Source of the DNA: Bacteroidales bacterium
Lineage (GTDB): Bacteria > Bacteroidota > Bacteroidia > Bacteroidales > VadinHA17
DNA: 64,000 bases
Reading direction: 5' to 3'
NCBI GenBank assembly: GCA_017999895.1
Contig: JAGNKY010000008.1
Coordinates: 1 to 64,000 of the forward strand
Positions 18,303 through 27,389 of this stretch are shown in pieces; within the stretch, counting starts at the first letter, position 1; every line of letters starts with the position of its first letter. The notes beneath the pieces are model-generated. The model was not told the origin of the DNA. It saw only the letters and a program-made list of their open reading frames with translations, and did no database searches. Made by a program: the position numbers and the translations under genes.

Positions 18303-19094
18303 TTATTGTAACACAAATTTAATAGGTAGGACGTACCATACGTTAACAGGTTTCCCACCTTGTTTACCTGGTTTCCATGGCGGAAGCATTTTAACGACTC
18401 TTATTGCTTCCTGGTCGAGAGATGGATCTACTCCTTTTAAAATTGAAACCTGGTCAATTGTTCCTTTATATGTTACACAAAATCTTACTGTAACAGTTCC
18501 CTGGATATTATTTTCTTTTGCGATTTCTGGATATTGTATATTAGAATAGATGAAATCCATCAATGCTTTTTCTCCGCCAGGGAATGAAGGCATTTCTTCA
18601 ACAACCACGAATACTTCGGTTGGAGCTTCTTCTTCCTGTACTTCTTCCTGTACTTCTTCAATAACTTCTATGACTTCACCGATATCTTCATTTCTAACTT
18701 CAATTCTAGCTTCATCTACGGTCATAAGTTGCCTCACTTCTTCAGGCCTCACTGTGTCAACGACGACAGGGGCCACGTATTGAGAGACTTTAGTAACTTC
18801 CTCCGGGGGAGGAGGTGGGGGTGGAGGAGGAGGTTCAACCATATTTTCCGGTTGTTCAAGATTTTCAAGTTTAAGCTCAACTGTCCTTTCAACACGCTTT
18901 TTCTGACTCTCTGTGGCTTTCGCATTTATATAAGGGCCAACTATAGCAATGCTGGTGACAACGATGCCAATTATCATCCCTATAGTTAAATACTTAGGGT
19001 AATTTTTCCGCAGGAGATATGCACCGTATTCTTTATTCCTTTTTTCGAAGATTATTTCATCGAAATTAGGAGCTTCGATTTTTTCTTTTGCCAT
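18303..19094 (-). CDS. tonB: Energy transducer TonB
   Basis: TonB carries proton-motive-force energy from ExbB-ExbD to outer-membrane receptors. The 263-residue protein has a cytoplasmic N-terminal motif (EKRNKEYGAYLLRKNYP) typical of Bacteroidota TonB and one membrane helix at about residues 33-52. A periplasmic linker with a run of ten prolines follows, then an acidic repeat (EEVQEEVQEEE). The C-terminal TonB domain (SFPGGEKALMDFIYSNIQYP to the end) closes the protein. It is the last gene of the exbB-exbD-exbD-tonB operon and ends at a shared terminator. Confidence 0.95.
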   Translation of the reverse strand: MAKEKIEAPNFDEIIFEKRNKEYGAYLLRKNYPKYLTIGMIIGIVVTSIAIVGPYINAKATESQKKRVERTVELKLENLEQPENMVEPPPPPPPPPPEEVTKVSQYVAPVVVDTVRPEEVRQLMTVDEARIEVRNEDIGEVIEVIEEVQEEVQEEEAPTEVFVVVEEMPSFPGGEKALMDFIYSNIQYPEIAKENNIQGTVTVRFCVTYKGTIDQVSILKGVDPSLDQEAIRVVKMLPPWKPGKQGGKPVNVWYVLPIKFVLQ

Positions 19095-19112
19095 AATCCT
19101 GATAATTAATGG

Positions 19113-19778
19113 TTAATTATTTATTTCTGGTTCAGGAGTTATGCCGAGAGCCTTCTCAACCATCTGTTCTTCAATTGGGGCAATATCCACAATTGTATAA
19201 CGAGCTATCCCTACAATGGACATTTCATCAAGAATGTCAACAAAGTTACCATAAGTAGATTTCTTATATGGTTTAATAAGCACTATTGGTCCTGTGTCAT
19301 CTTCGTTTTTAAGTTGACGGATAGCAGCCTCAAGAGAATCACGTTTTATGTTAATCTTCCCTGCAATAACGTCTTTCTGGAATTGATCTATCTTTTTGAA
19401 AAGAGCTCTATTTCTTTCAAGAAGAAGCTGACGAATCCCATTTGGACCGAAGTCTGTAATCTGCAATGGAGGGGGATTTCTAGGGTCATCAACAGCTCCT
19501 GTATACCATAAAACTTTATTATCAGGGCCGAGTATGATATTCAAAGTGCGACTTTTTGCAATCTTTGGAGCTTCAGCTTTTTCCTTTTCGCTTTTGATCT
19601 TTTCAGGAAGAATTATTTCCATAATCTTAGGCTTACTAAAGGCTGTTGTAAGCATGAAGAAAGTAATCAGAAGACACATCAGATCAACCATTGGCGTCAT
19701 ATCAATGCGGACTACTTTCTTTTTGAGAGTCTTTTTTCCGCCTTTTTTTGGAGTTTCTTGTGCACCTATATCTGCCAT
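19113..19778 (-). CDS. exbD: ExbD/TolR-family biopolymer transport protein
   Basis: This is one of two consecutive ExbD proteins that, with ExbB, form the proton-driven motor. The N-terminus is basic, followed by RIDMTPMVDLMCLLITFFMLTT, which contains the membrane helix and the conserved proton-carrying Asp in MVDL. The 221-residue length, with a long periplasmic part, is typical of Bacteroidota. Its start is 4 bp after the preceding exbD stop, which points to translational coupling. Confidence 0.93.
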   Translation of the reverse strand: MADIGAQETPKKGGKKTLKKKVVRIDMTPMVDLMCLLITFFMLTTAFSKPKIMEIILPEKIKSEKEKAEAPKIAKSRTLNIILGPDNKVLWYTGAVDDPRNPPPLQITDFGPNGIRQLLLERNRALFKKIDQFQKDVIAGKINIKRDSLEAAIRQLKNEDDTGPIVLIKPYKKSTYGNFVDILDEMSIVGIARYTIVDIAPIEEQMVEKALGITPEPEINN

Positions 19779-19782
19779 TTCA

Positions 19783-20418
19783 CTATTGTATTGTTTCTTC
19801 TTCTATTTTCACTGCTTCTAGATTAGTAACCAGATTAAACCTTTTGACATTTTTTTCCTGAAGTATATCAAGTACTTTTTTAACGATTGGATACTCAATT
19901 CCAGCATCTCCTTTTATACTTGCCTGTACATTAGGATTAACCTGTCGAGTACAAAGAACCCACGTTGCAAGCTGGTTATTAAGTGAGTCAATAGGGATTC
20001 CAGTTTGAAGTTGATCTTTTCTCGACTTATCGGTTGTATTCAAAAATTCTTTAATATTTTCGATAGGTACTCCTATTGAAGTTTGAAGCTTTCCAAAAGC
20101 TTTGAGCTCGTCAGGAGTAAATTCAATATTGTAATATTTACCTACCTCTGCAAGAATTTTTTCTCTAAATTTAAATAATGTATCAGGGCCATTGTCAACA
20201 TTGAAAAAAATACGATTATCCTTTGATATAACAATGGTCATATTATTAAAATCAGGTATAGGTTTTTCTGCTACTGAATAAGGCGTATCAACAGGAGCCG
20301 GTTCGTTCTGTCTAAAGGTTGCTGTCAATATAAAAAATACAAGCAACAACGAAAACAGGTCAACCATCGGCGTCATGTCGATAAATGGTTGTTTTGTTGG
20401 TAGTTTAATTTTTGGCAT
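19783..20418 (-). CDS. exbD: ExbD/TolR-family biopolymer transport protein
   Basis: The first of the tandem ExbD pair (211 residues). It has FIDMTPMVDLFSLLLVFFILT near residue 12, with the conserved Asp in the membrane helix, and a periplasmic domain ending in a segment typical of ExbD (PIVKKVLDILQEKNVKRFNLVT, cited in part). It follows exbB by 48 bp. Paired, diverged exbD genes are common in this phylum and probably both enter the ExbB ring complex. Confidence 0.93.
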   Translation of the reverse strand: MPKIKLPTKQPFIDMTPMVDLFSLLLVFFILTATFRQNEPAPVDTPYSVAEKPIPDFNNMTIVISKDNRIFFNVDNGPDTLFKFREKILAEVGKYYNIEFTPDELKAFGKLQTSIGVPIENIKEFLNTTDKSRKDQLQTGIPIDSLNNQLATWVLCTRQVNPNVQASIKGDAGIEYPIVKKVLDILQEKNVKRFNLVTNLEAVKIEEETIQ

Positions 20419-20466
20419 TGTTGGTTTCTTTTTACTGTTTTTAAACCAAAAGATAAATCATTGATT

Positions 20467-21282
20467 TTAACTCTTAATTGATGCTGCAAAAGTTTGGGTC
20501 AGACTGAACCCTGCTTCATCAATTTTAAAGGTGAAATTATCAATCATGTTGGAAAAGTAGTTATATGCGAACAGTGAAAGAACAGAACCGGAAATACCAA
20601 ATGCCGTGTTGACAAGAGCTTCTGAAATACCGGTTGCAAGACCGAGTGCATCAGGAGCACCTGACATGGCAAGAGCGGCAAATGCACGGATCATACCGAG
20701 AACTGTTCCGATAAGTCCAATAAGCACTGTGCCCGGAGCAAGCGTTGCAAAGAATACCATGTTACGACCAAGCATCGGTAACTCAAGTGCCGTAGCTTCT
20801 TCAAAAGCCTTCTGGATTGAAAGAATTTTCTGATCTTTCAAAAGAGTTTTGTCATTTTGAAGCTCACGGTAACGGATTAACCCTGCCTTCATAACATTTG
20901 CAAGTGAACCTCTCTGTCTGTCACATTCTTCAATGGCTTCCTCAATCTTATCCTCTTCCATAAGTTTTTGTAGCTTGCGGACAAAAACATTAAGTCTGCC
21001 TTTACCTTTAGCTCTTCTGAGAGTATACCATCTTTCAATTGCCATGATAATAACGACCATAACGCAGGTCATAAGCAGAGGGACAATAAAACCGCCTTTA
21101 TAAATAATTCCGAGATAATTACCCTCAAGCGGAGTTCCTTTAGGATTACCTCCTTGAAAGTTTACCGGATCTCCCATTACATTATTATATAAATAAAGGG
21201 ATACTAAAAAGGCAACTAGCACAACAATGGTTGCGAATGCACTTTGCAACACATCTTTAAATGAACTTCCTTGTTTACTCAT
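20467..21282 (-). CDS. exbB: MotA/TolQ/ExbB proton channel family protein
   Basis: The 271-residue inner-membrane protein has an N-terminal helix (VLQSAFATIVVLVAFLVSLYL, cited in part), a second around residues 68-88, a cytoplasmic loop containing LMEEDKIEEAIEECDRQRG, and the two C-terminal helices with APGTVLIGLIGTVLGMI and TAFGISGSVLSLF. These are the classic ExbB/TolQ blocks. It heads the tonB operon; a TATATTTG -7 box lies 55 bp upstream. Confidence 0.94.
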   Translation of the reverse strand: MSKQGSSFKDVLQSAFATIVVLVAFLVSLYLYNNVMGDPVNFQGGNPKGTPLEGNYLGIIYKGGFIVPLLMTCVMVVIIMAIERWYTLRRAKGKGRLNVFVRKLQKLMEEDKIEEAIEECDRQRGSLANVMKAGLIRYRELQNDKTLLKDQKILSIQKAFEEATALELPMLGRNMVFFATLAPGTVLIGLIGTVLGMIRAFAALAMSGAPDALGLATGISEALVNTAFGISGSVLSLFAYNYFSNMIDNFTFKIDEAGFSLTQTFAASIKS

Positions 21283-21336
21283 TTTTTCTCTGTTTGTTTA
21301 GGTTAAGAATTTTTTAACTATAAATTTAATATGGTG

Positions 21337-21344
21337 CAAATATA
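21337..21344 (-). promoter_or_regulatory. Predicted -7 box of the exbB-exbD-exbD-tonB operon
   Basis: TATATTTG on the minus strand is an exact TAnnTTTG match, 55 nt before the exbB ATG. The leader contains GTTAA/TTAAC half-sites that may form a weak hairpin. Confidence 0.5.
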
Positions 21345-21470
21345 TACTATAATTGCTTAATATTCCAAATTGAATTATTAAATTTTTAATTATACCTGAA
21401 ATTTTTTATTTGTTCTCTTTCTTATAAAATGTACACTGTGTTATGTAATAAAATTCAGCCACCATTGCTT

Positions 21471-23726
21471 TTATTTTTCAAGAATTATAGTCAGAGGTTT
21501 TAATGGCCTTGAAATAGGAATCTCCTTAGTCTGATAACCCGGTGCACTTATGATAAGTGCCTCCGATGCCTGTGGTATCTCAAATTTAAATTCACCCTTA
21601 GTATTTGTATATGTTTCAGCGGCTGTGTCCTTAATTCTGACTGAGGCGTTGACGATAGGTTCTCCTGTTGAACTTCTTACAACTCCTTTAAGCTCGTTGG
21701 GATTTATGCCCTTTTTAATTGACGTTTCATAATCCTGAACCCATTTAAGCGATGATTTTGCTACTTCATTTTCAGGATCATAAGCAAGGATTTTCTTATA
21801 ATTTTCTCCTGCTCTTGAAAGGTACGGCAACTTACCCTCGAGTGTTTTTTCATTTATGGCCATTCTTATTTCAACCTGAGCAAGACCCATATAACCACGT
21901 GTTTTGTTTTCCATATTATTTGGATTGAATTCAATCATACGTGAATAATATTCTCTTGCCTTTGTAAAATCGTTATTCTCCAGATAATAATATGCCAGAT
22001 AAGTGAAAGCTTCGATCATCTCTGATTCATTTTTCAATGAATCGGATGATGCTACTTGAATTACTTTTTCAAATTTCGGTTTTGCAAGTCCTTCTTTGGG
22101 GCTGGATTCCATTTTTGAATATGTCCTTGCAATATACAAATGTGCTGGCAGATAATCAGGTTGAATTCCAATGACAATATTGAAGATTGAATCGGCTGCT
22201 TTAAAATTTCCGCCTACATAATAGGCTCTGCCAACCTGCATATAATCATTTATATCTTTTCTTCCAAGAGAAATAAGTTTTGACCACATTTTTGCCGCAT
22301 CTTCATATCGCCTGAAATTGTAATAGTTCAGTGCAATTTCATTAATCAGAGAAGCATCCTCAGGATCGTATGACAGAGCCTGATTATAAGCATCAAATGC
22401 TCTGTTTATCTCCTGTTCAGCCGAAGCTATCTGGTTATTAATTCTTGTAAGACGAGCATTTAAAGTGTCAACCGCAGGCTTAATTTTAGATTTTTCTGTA
22501 GCAGTTGCGGCTCGATTATATCTCGACTTTTCATTTTCAAGCTGAGACATTAGCTTATCTCTTTCGTTCAATAGATTAATATAATTCTGATTCTTTTTAA
22601 GCAATATTTTTGCCAAATAAACATAGTCTCTTTTGATTATAAGATCAGGTGAAACTGTTTGGAAAAGAGTTTCCATATATTTCAGTGCCCTCTCATAATC
22701 TGGATTCTTTTTTTCATAACATGAATAAGCAGCCAGACGATTAAGATAAGCTTTTGATTTGTCGACTTCAAATATTTCGTCAACATTCTTAATTACTTCA
22801 TCATATTCGCCAGCATAATATAGCGAACGCACATAAGCAATTTTCGCAGGAATGTTGCCTTTGGTAAGCTCGAGATATTTTTCATAATATTTCTTAGCCA
22901 TGTCATATTTTCGTGCCATTGAGTATACAGAGCCAAGTTCACGATAAGCAGGTGCAAAATTAGGGTCCAGTTCAATAGCTCTTTCAAAATATGGTATGGC
23001 CGCACCCAGATTTTTTGCCTTTACATATATACTTCCAATCTTCATTGCAGCAGTAGGTGAGCTAGGATCATAATCCTGCGCAAGATTATAGTTCTTTATT
23101 GCATTGGAACCATCGAGTACAAGATTGTAAATATCACCTGCAATAAGATATATATCTGGATTCTTGTAATCTATTTTAAGTGCTTCACGAATAAAAGGTA
23201 AGGCCTTGGCTGTATCGACTGTAAATTTCTCTGTAATATATGATTCGGCAAGTTTTGCAAGAGTGAAAGCATAATCTTTTGCCGGAGGAGTCATCTTTTT
23301 GATATTCTTATAAGGAAGAAGTAAACTTCTGGCTTTTGCCCTCATCTCATCTGCTGTCTTATAATCGTGGTTATAAAAAGCCACTTTGGCCAGTCCAACA
23401 TAATTCAACGGTTCAGCTGGATTAACACTTACTCCCTTTTCGAATAGTGCTTTAGCTTCTCTGGTGTAAACTTGAAGAGAGTTTGATATTGTGTCAGAAA
23501 AATAATCGAGAAGCCAATTCTCACCAAAATAATAATAGTATTTCGCATTATTTGGTTCTTTTTCAATAAGCTGTTTGTATACTTCTGCAGCTTTATCGTA
23601 TGCTTCACTTCTTGTGTATGAAAGAGCAGTATTAAGATCCTGCCCCTTCAATATGGAAACATTTGAAGAAACCAAAAATACTATAGAAGTAAATAAAAGT
23701 CCTGTTTTTAAAATTTTACGTTTCAT
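21471..23726 (-). CDS. Exported TPR protein with C-terminal carboxypeptidase-regulatory-like domain
   Basis: A signal peptide covers about residues 1-29 (ends near SILKGQDL). Many TPR units follow (e.g. AIPYFERAIELDPNFAPAYRE, cited in part), interrupted at about 385-430 by a coiled coil rich in Glu, Lys and Asn. The C-terminal ~85 residues (LKGVVRSSTGEPIVNASVRI) look like the beta-sandwich regulatory domain found at the N-terminus of SusC-type receptors. The 751-residue protein is periplasmic. It lies 188 bp upstream of exbB, the usual arrangement in Bacteroidota, which suggests a role in TonB-dependent transport. The domain's ligand is unknown. Confidence 0.85.
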   Translation of the reverse strand: MKRKILKTGLLFTSIVFLVSSNVSILKGQDLNTALSYTRSEAYDKAAEVYKQLIEKEPNNAKYYYYFGENWLLDYFSDTISNSLQVYTREAKALFEKGVSVNPAEPLNYVGLAKVAFYNHDYKTADEMRAKARSLLLPYKNIKKMTPPAKDYAFTLAKLAESYITEKFTVDTAKALPFIREALKIDYKNPDIYLIAGDIYNLVLDGSNAIKNYNLAQDYDPSSPTAAMKIGSIYVKAKNLGAAIPYFERAIELDPNFAPAYRELGSVYSMARKYDMAKKYYEKYLELTKGNIPAKIAYVRSLYYAGEYDEVIKNVDEIFEVDKSKAYLNRLAAYSCYEKKNPDYERALKYMETLFQTVSPDLIIKRDYVYLAKILLKKNQNYINLLNERDKLMSQLENEKSRYNRAATATEKSKIKPAVDTLNARLTRINNQIASAEQEINRAFDAYNQALSYDPEDASLINEIALNYYNFRRYEDAAKMWSKLISLGRKDINDYMQVGRAYYVGGNFKAADSIFNIVIGIQPDYLPAHLYIARTYSKMESSPKEGLAKPKFEKVIQVASSDSLKNESEMIEAFTYLAYYYLENNDFTKAREYYSRMIEFNPNNMENKTRGYMGLAQVEIRMAINEKTLEGKLPYLSRAGENYKKILAYDPENEVAKSSLKWVQDYETSIKKGINPNELKGVVRSSTGEPIVNASVRIKDTAAETYTNTKGEFKFEIPQASEALIISAPGYQTKEIPISRPLKPLTIILEK

Positions 23727-23811
23727 CGTTTCTTTTTTATGAAGTTAATTAATTATTACTTAGTTAATATATGTAAATTTAAAAGTATTTTTAAAATATA
23801 CTTTAAATTTA

Positions 23812-24759
23812 TTATTTTATCTGAACAAGCCTGATTGGCATAGTTGCAGGTACAATACCTGACTTAAGTACGATTCTTTGACCTTGTTCAGCACATGCCC
23901 AGTTAATAAAGCCTGAACCAAGTCCGACATGAGTTTCTCTTTTTATCATATATATCTCTCTTGTAAAAGGATATGATTTAGTATAAATAAATCCTTGTTG
24001 AGGTCTGTAATATGAAGTTTCATCAATATATGGAACCGATATGGCGGCAACTTTTATTCGCTTGATAAAACTCCTGCTCAATGAATCGTCCTTATCACTT
24101 ATCCAGCTTACACTTAAAATACCAATAGCATCTTTATTTTTTTCAACGAAATTTATTACTTCAGGATTCGAATTTACTGCAAAAAAAGTTTTTGGTAGAG
24201 GATCTTGATAATCAAATTTTTCTCTGAAATATCTTACATTCCCTGATTTTGCATTATCAAAAATAACTCTGATTTTTCCTAACTGCGATTTAGGATTAAT
24301 CTGCTTCCAATCAGTAATTTTTCCTGTGAAAATATCGTGTACTTCATCATAGGAAAAAAGTGAATCAGGATTTTCTTTGTTAAGTACTAAAGCAATAGCA
24401 TCGATTGCAAAAGTTGTTGTTTTTGCTATAACCAGAGTATCCCGCAAGTATTTTATCTGATCATCTGTTAGTTTTCTGCTTGTGACCATAACTTTTGCCG
24501 AATCATTCATGAAGTCATTAACAACATCCACCTCAGGTTTATATATGGGTGTTATTCTGGCATTGTTATAAAGACCTGTAAAAACATTTATTTCTGCATC
24601 TAACAAGGGCTTGAAAGAGTCGTCCACAAGTATCTTTATATCACCACTTGTTGGAGTATCAGTCGGAAATTCTATACCTCCCTTGTTAGTGCAGGAAAAC
24701 ATAAATATTACTGCAATAATCAATATCTTTTCTGCTCTAATCTCAGAGAAACGATTCAT
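23812..24759 (-). CDS. PstS-like phosphate-type substrate-binding lipoprotein
   Basis: From ATG 24759 the protein (315 residues) begins with a signal sequence and lipobox (IFMFSCTNK), so it should be anchored at Cys. The body follows the PstS/PBP-like pattern: DIKILVDDSFKPLLDAEI, VALVLNKENPDSLFSYDEV, ITDWKQINP and a C-terminal PFTREIYMI segment. In-frame ATGs at 24837 and 24879 would add up to 40 residues without a signal peptide and are less likely. No pstCAB genes are here; it precedes the TPR gene and tonB operon, so it may serve in TonB-linked uptake or sensing rather than in an ABC importer. Confidence 0.8.
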   Translation of the reverse strand: MNRFSEIRAEKILIIAVIFMFSCTNKGGIEFPTDTPTSGDIKILVDDSFKPLLDAEINVFTGLYNNARITPIYKPEVDVVNDFMNDSAKVMVTSRKLTDDQIKYLRDTLVIAKTTTFAIDAIALVLNKENPDSLFSYDEVHDIFTGKITDWKQINPKSQLGKIRVIFDNAKSGNVRYFREKFDYQDPLPKTFFAVNSNPEVINFVEKNKDAIGILSVSWISDKDDSLSRSFIKRIKVAAISVPYIDETSYYRPQQGFIYTKSYPFTREIYMIKRETHVGLGSGFINWACAEQGQRIVLKSGIVPATMPIRLVQIK

Positions 24760-24974
24760 GAAAAAAATCCTGAATTTTGAATACAAAAAACGGCATGCAA
24801 TTATAAAAAATTTTTGAATATCTTCTACTATTTCCATAGTAATAACTTTTTTTATTTTTAATAATGCTAATAATTCCAATGTCTATTATTGCAAAGAATA
24901 TGCCAATAGTACCAATATTTGAGAAGGAAAAATTCCTTTAAATTAAATTTTACTTTCTTCTCTTCAAAAATGAA

Positions 24975-25190
24975 TTAAGGGAAAAATGCCTCTTTTATCT
25001 TAAGATATGTCTTGTATCCTCTGTATAAACTGTAAAAAAGAAAAGAAAATCCAACAATTTTTCTTAGTACCGGATCAATATTATAAATATTTTTTGCCAT
25101 TATCAGAAAAAGTCCTACGCCAATATAAAAAAAGGTCATAAATATCCCGAATATTGCACTTATCTGATCCATTAACTTTTTCTCATTCAT
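24975..25190 (-). CDS. Small two-helix membrane protein, unknown function
   Basis: The start at 25190 (MNEKKLMDQISAIF) gives 71 residues with two hydrophobic helices: FGIFMTFFYIGVGLFLIMA and IVGFSFLFYSLYRGYKTYL. The C-terminus is short and basic. I do not recognise the family beyond a resemblance to small integral proteins common in Bacteroidota. It follows queA by 43 bp on the same strand and is probably cotranscribed. Confidence 0.65.
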   Translation of the reverse strand: MNEKKLMDQISAIFGIFMTFFYIGVGLFLIMAKNIYNIDPVLRKIVGFSFLFYSLYRGYKTYLKIKEAFFP

Positions 25191-25233
25191 AAAAAAAAAT
25201 TTTGACGCCAAATAATAAAAAATCAATTTAAAA

Positions 25234-26544
25234 TCAAAAATTTGTTATATTATTCATTGTTATATCTGAGTTATTTCTGAAGAGGAGGGAAGAATCTCCA
25301 TAGCTTAAAAATCTGAAATCCCTTGATAAAGCATAATCATAAACCTTTTTCCAGTCGGGGCCAATCCATGCCGCTACTAGAAGTAGCAAAGTGCTTTCAG
25401 GCATATGGAAATTCGTTATCAGAATGTCTGGAATCATGAATCTATAAGCCGGAACAATTATCAGTCTGGTTGAAGCTCTTAATGTTGAAATTCCTTTTTT
25501 TGTCATCCAATCAAGCAAAACTTCAAGAGATTCAGATACTTTCAGATGTGAATCAGCAATATAAGGTTCCCATTGACTTACATATATATTTTTGTTACTA
25601 TTATGATTTGCATGTTTATTATAATTCCTGCTTAGTTTTACTCCTGCCCAGTAAATACTTTCAAGAGCTCTCATTGAAGTTGTACCTACAGAAATAACAG
25701 GAGAGTGGTTATTTATTATTCTTAAAAGTCGTTCAATTGAACTTGCATCAACTGAGAAAAATTCCCTGTGCATTTCATGCTCGATGATATTTTTTTCTTT
25801 TACCGGTAAAAAAGTCCCCGCACTAACGTGAAGAGTTATGTCAATGTGTTCTATTGATTTATTTTTTACCTGTTCCAGTAATTTCGGTGTAAAATGTAAG
25901 CCTGCAGTTGGAGCTGCAACCGAACCTTCAATTTTTGAATAAACTGTCTGATACCTAAAATAATCTTCCGGTTCATCATCTCTTTTAATGTAGGGTGGTA
26001 GCGGGACATGACCTGCAAGCTCGATCACCTGGCCAAAAGTTAAATCATCCGGATCCCAACTGAATCTGATCCTCCATGCTTCTCCATCTTCTTTCCCAAC
26101 TCTTTCTGCATAAAGATTAAACGTTTTATTGTCTGAAAGAAAATTTCTTCTGATAGTAATACCGTTTTTCCATTTCTTAAGATTGCCAATTATACATTTC
26201 CATTCAACAGTTTTTTTCGACCTTAATGATTTATAAAGATCAACAGGAGTTAATGGTTCAAGACATAATATCTCGATTTTACCGCCACTCTCTTTTTCAA
26301 AGAAAAACCTGGCCTTTATTACCTTTGAATTATTAAAGACGATGCAGCTATTCTCGGGTAAATACTCAAAGATATTTTTGAAAATGTTTTCTGATATTAT
26401 ACCATTATTATATATAAGCAGCTTTGACATATCTCTTTCCGGCAATGGATAGATAGCTATACGTTCTTGAGGCAGACTAAATGAGAATTCTTTCAGATCA
26501 GGAACCTTAATGTCTTTAAGAGAATTTGTAATAGAATTGTTCAC
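25234..26544 (-). CDS. queA: S-adenosylmethionine:tRNA ribosyltransferase-isomerase (QueA family)
   Basis: QueA transfers and rearranges the ribosyl group of SAM onto preQ1-modified tRNA to form epoxyqueuosine. Family motifs include LPQERIAIYPLPERDMSKLL, the VAAPTAGLHFT block, and HVSAGTFLPVK with EHEMHREFF. Towards the end come VGTTSMRALES and TNFHMPESTLLLLVAA. At 436 residues it is longer than the E. coli enzyme (about 356). The only in-frame start near the homology is GTG at 26544; no ATG is available. Confidence 0.88.
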   Translation of the reverse strand: MNNSITNSLKDIKVPDLKEFSFSLPQERIAIYPLPERDMSKLLIYNNGIISENIFKNIFEYLPENSCIVFNNSKVIKARFFFEKESGGKIEILCLEPLTPVDLYKSLRSKKTVEWKCIIGNLKKWKNGITIRRNFLSDNKTFNLYAERVGKEDGEAWRIRFSWDPDDLTFGQVIELAGHVPLPPYIKRDDEPEDYFRYQTVYSKIEGSVAAPTAGLHFTPKLLEQVKNKSIEHIDITLHVSAGTFLPVKEKNIIEHEMHREFFSVDASSIERLLRIINNHSPVISVGTTSMRALESIYWAGVKLSRNYNKHANHNSNKNIYVSQWEPYIADSHLKVSESLEVLLDWMTKKGISTLRASTRLIIVPAYRFMIPDILITNFHMPESTLLLLVAAWIGPDWKKVYDYALSRDFRFLSYGDSSLLFRNNSDITMNNITNF

Positions 26545-26868
26545 TTTTTACTGTCAATATTTTTCTAATAAATCAAATAATACCACGATGAATTCTGAAT
26601 ACACTTTTTTATTATAGGCAATGTCGCCAAAAAATAAACTTGACTTTCCGTCATCAGCTTAATAATTGTTAAAATTTATTTCTTTGTTGTTCATCATCGA
26701 TAACATCTCAACTCAGGCCACTTTGTAAAAAATTCATCATTCGGAGATATAAGCGTAATCACTGACAGTATGCAAATGAAAATTATAAAAACAGTTGCAA
26801 ATTTACGAATTTTATTATTGTATTAACAATCGTTTAAATGTAGCATACTATTTGTAGTATAATTATCA
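26545..26868. other. Intergenic region between queA and rnpB
   Basis: This AT-rich stretch separates two divergent transcription units. I see no reading frame of gene quality, no repeat and no terminator; it should hold the queA promoter, but no clear TAnnTTTG box was found on the minus strand. Confidence 0.5.
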
Positions 26869-26900
26869 TTTGCTTTTTAGCATTTATTTTATTAATTTTG
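26869..26900 (+). promoter_or_regulatory. rnpB promoter (TTTG, 20 bp, TAATTTTG)
   Basis: TTTG at 26869-26872 and TAATTTTG at 26893-26900 are separated by 20 bp, matching both elements of the Bacteroidota housekeeping promoter. Transcription would start within a few bases of the predicted RNA 5' end at about 26905. Confidence 0.8.
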
Positions 26901-26904
26901 TAAT

Positions 26905-27297
26905 ACAGCTGACCGTTCCATCGTTCCGCCGTCTGGCGGAAAGGAAAGTCCGGGCAACACAGAGCACCATACTTCCTAACTGGAAGATATCCGTGAGGGT
27001 ATAGAAGTGCAACAGAAAATAACCGTTCCCATGTACCTTGCCTGAAGGTAAGGAAAAGGGAATAAGGGTGAAAAGGTGAGGTAAGAGCTCACCGGTTCTG
27101 CTGGTGACAGCGGAAGCCGTGCACCTTATGGGTTGAAAGACCAAGTATACCGGCGATTGAGGGCTGCTCGTCCAATGCCGGGGGGTAGGTCGTACGACTC
27201 GGCCAGCAATGGCTGAGCAAGATAAATGATGGAAAAGGGCTAAAACTTCTTTTTAGAAAAAGAATCCTTACAGAACCCGGCTTACAGGTCGGCTGAA
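26905..27297 (+). ncRNA. rnpB: RNase P RNA, class A
   Basis: The catalytic RNA that trims tRNA 5' leaders. The conserved P4 strands are present: GGAAAGTCCGGGC at about 26943-26955 and ACAGAACCCGGCTTA near the 3' end. The ends pair as helix P1 (CAGCTGACC at 26906-26914 with GGTCGGCTG at 27287-27295). A hairpin of TCCGCC, GTCT, GGCGGA at 26925-26940 occupies the P3 position. The total length of about 390 nt is normal. A strong promoter precedes it and a 12-bp terminator follows directly. Confidence 0.96.
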
Positions 27298-27300
27298 ATA

Positions 27301-27343
27301 ATCAGGAAGAGGCATTAAACACCTCTTCCTGATTTCATTTTTA
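27301..27343 (+). terminator. Intrinsic terminator of rnpB
   Basis: ATCAGGAAGAGG (27301-27312) pairs perfectly with CCTCTTCCTGAT (27322-27333), with a 9-nt loop and a T-rich tail. The near-symmetric arms could also end leftward transcription, though kdsA, the leftward gene to the right, stops at 27390. Confidence 0.9.
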
Positions 27344-27389
27344 TTAAATAAGGTTAAAACGTTTTTTATGATTGGATTGTTTAATGTTT

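Noticed and set aside
26884-27144. Leftward reading frame of 86 codons across rnpB
   Set aside because: It lies antisense to the highly structured RNase P RNA and has no homology or promoter.
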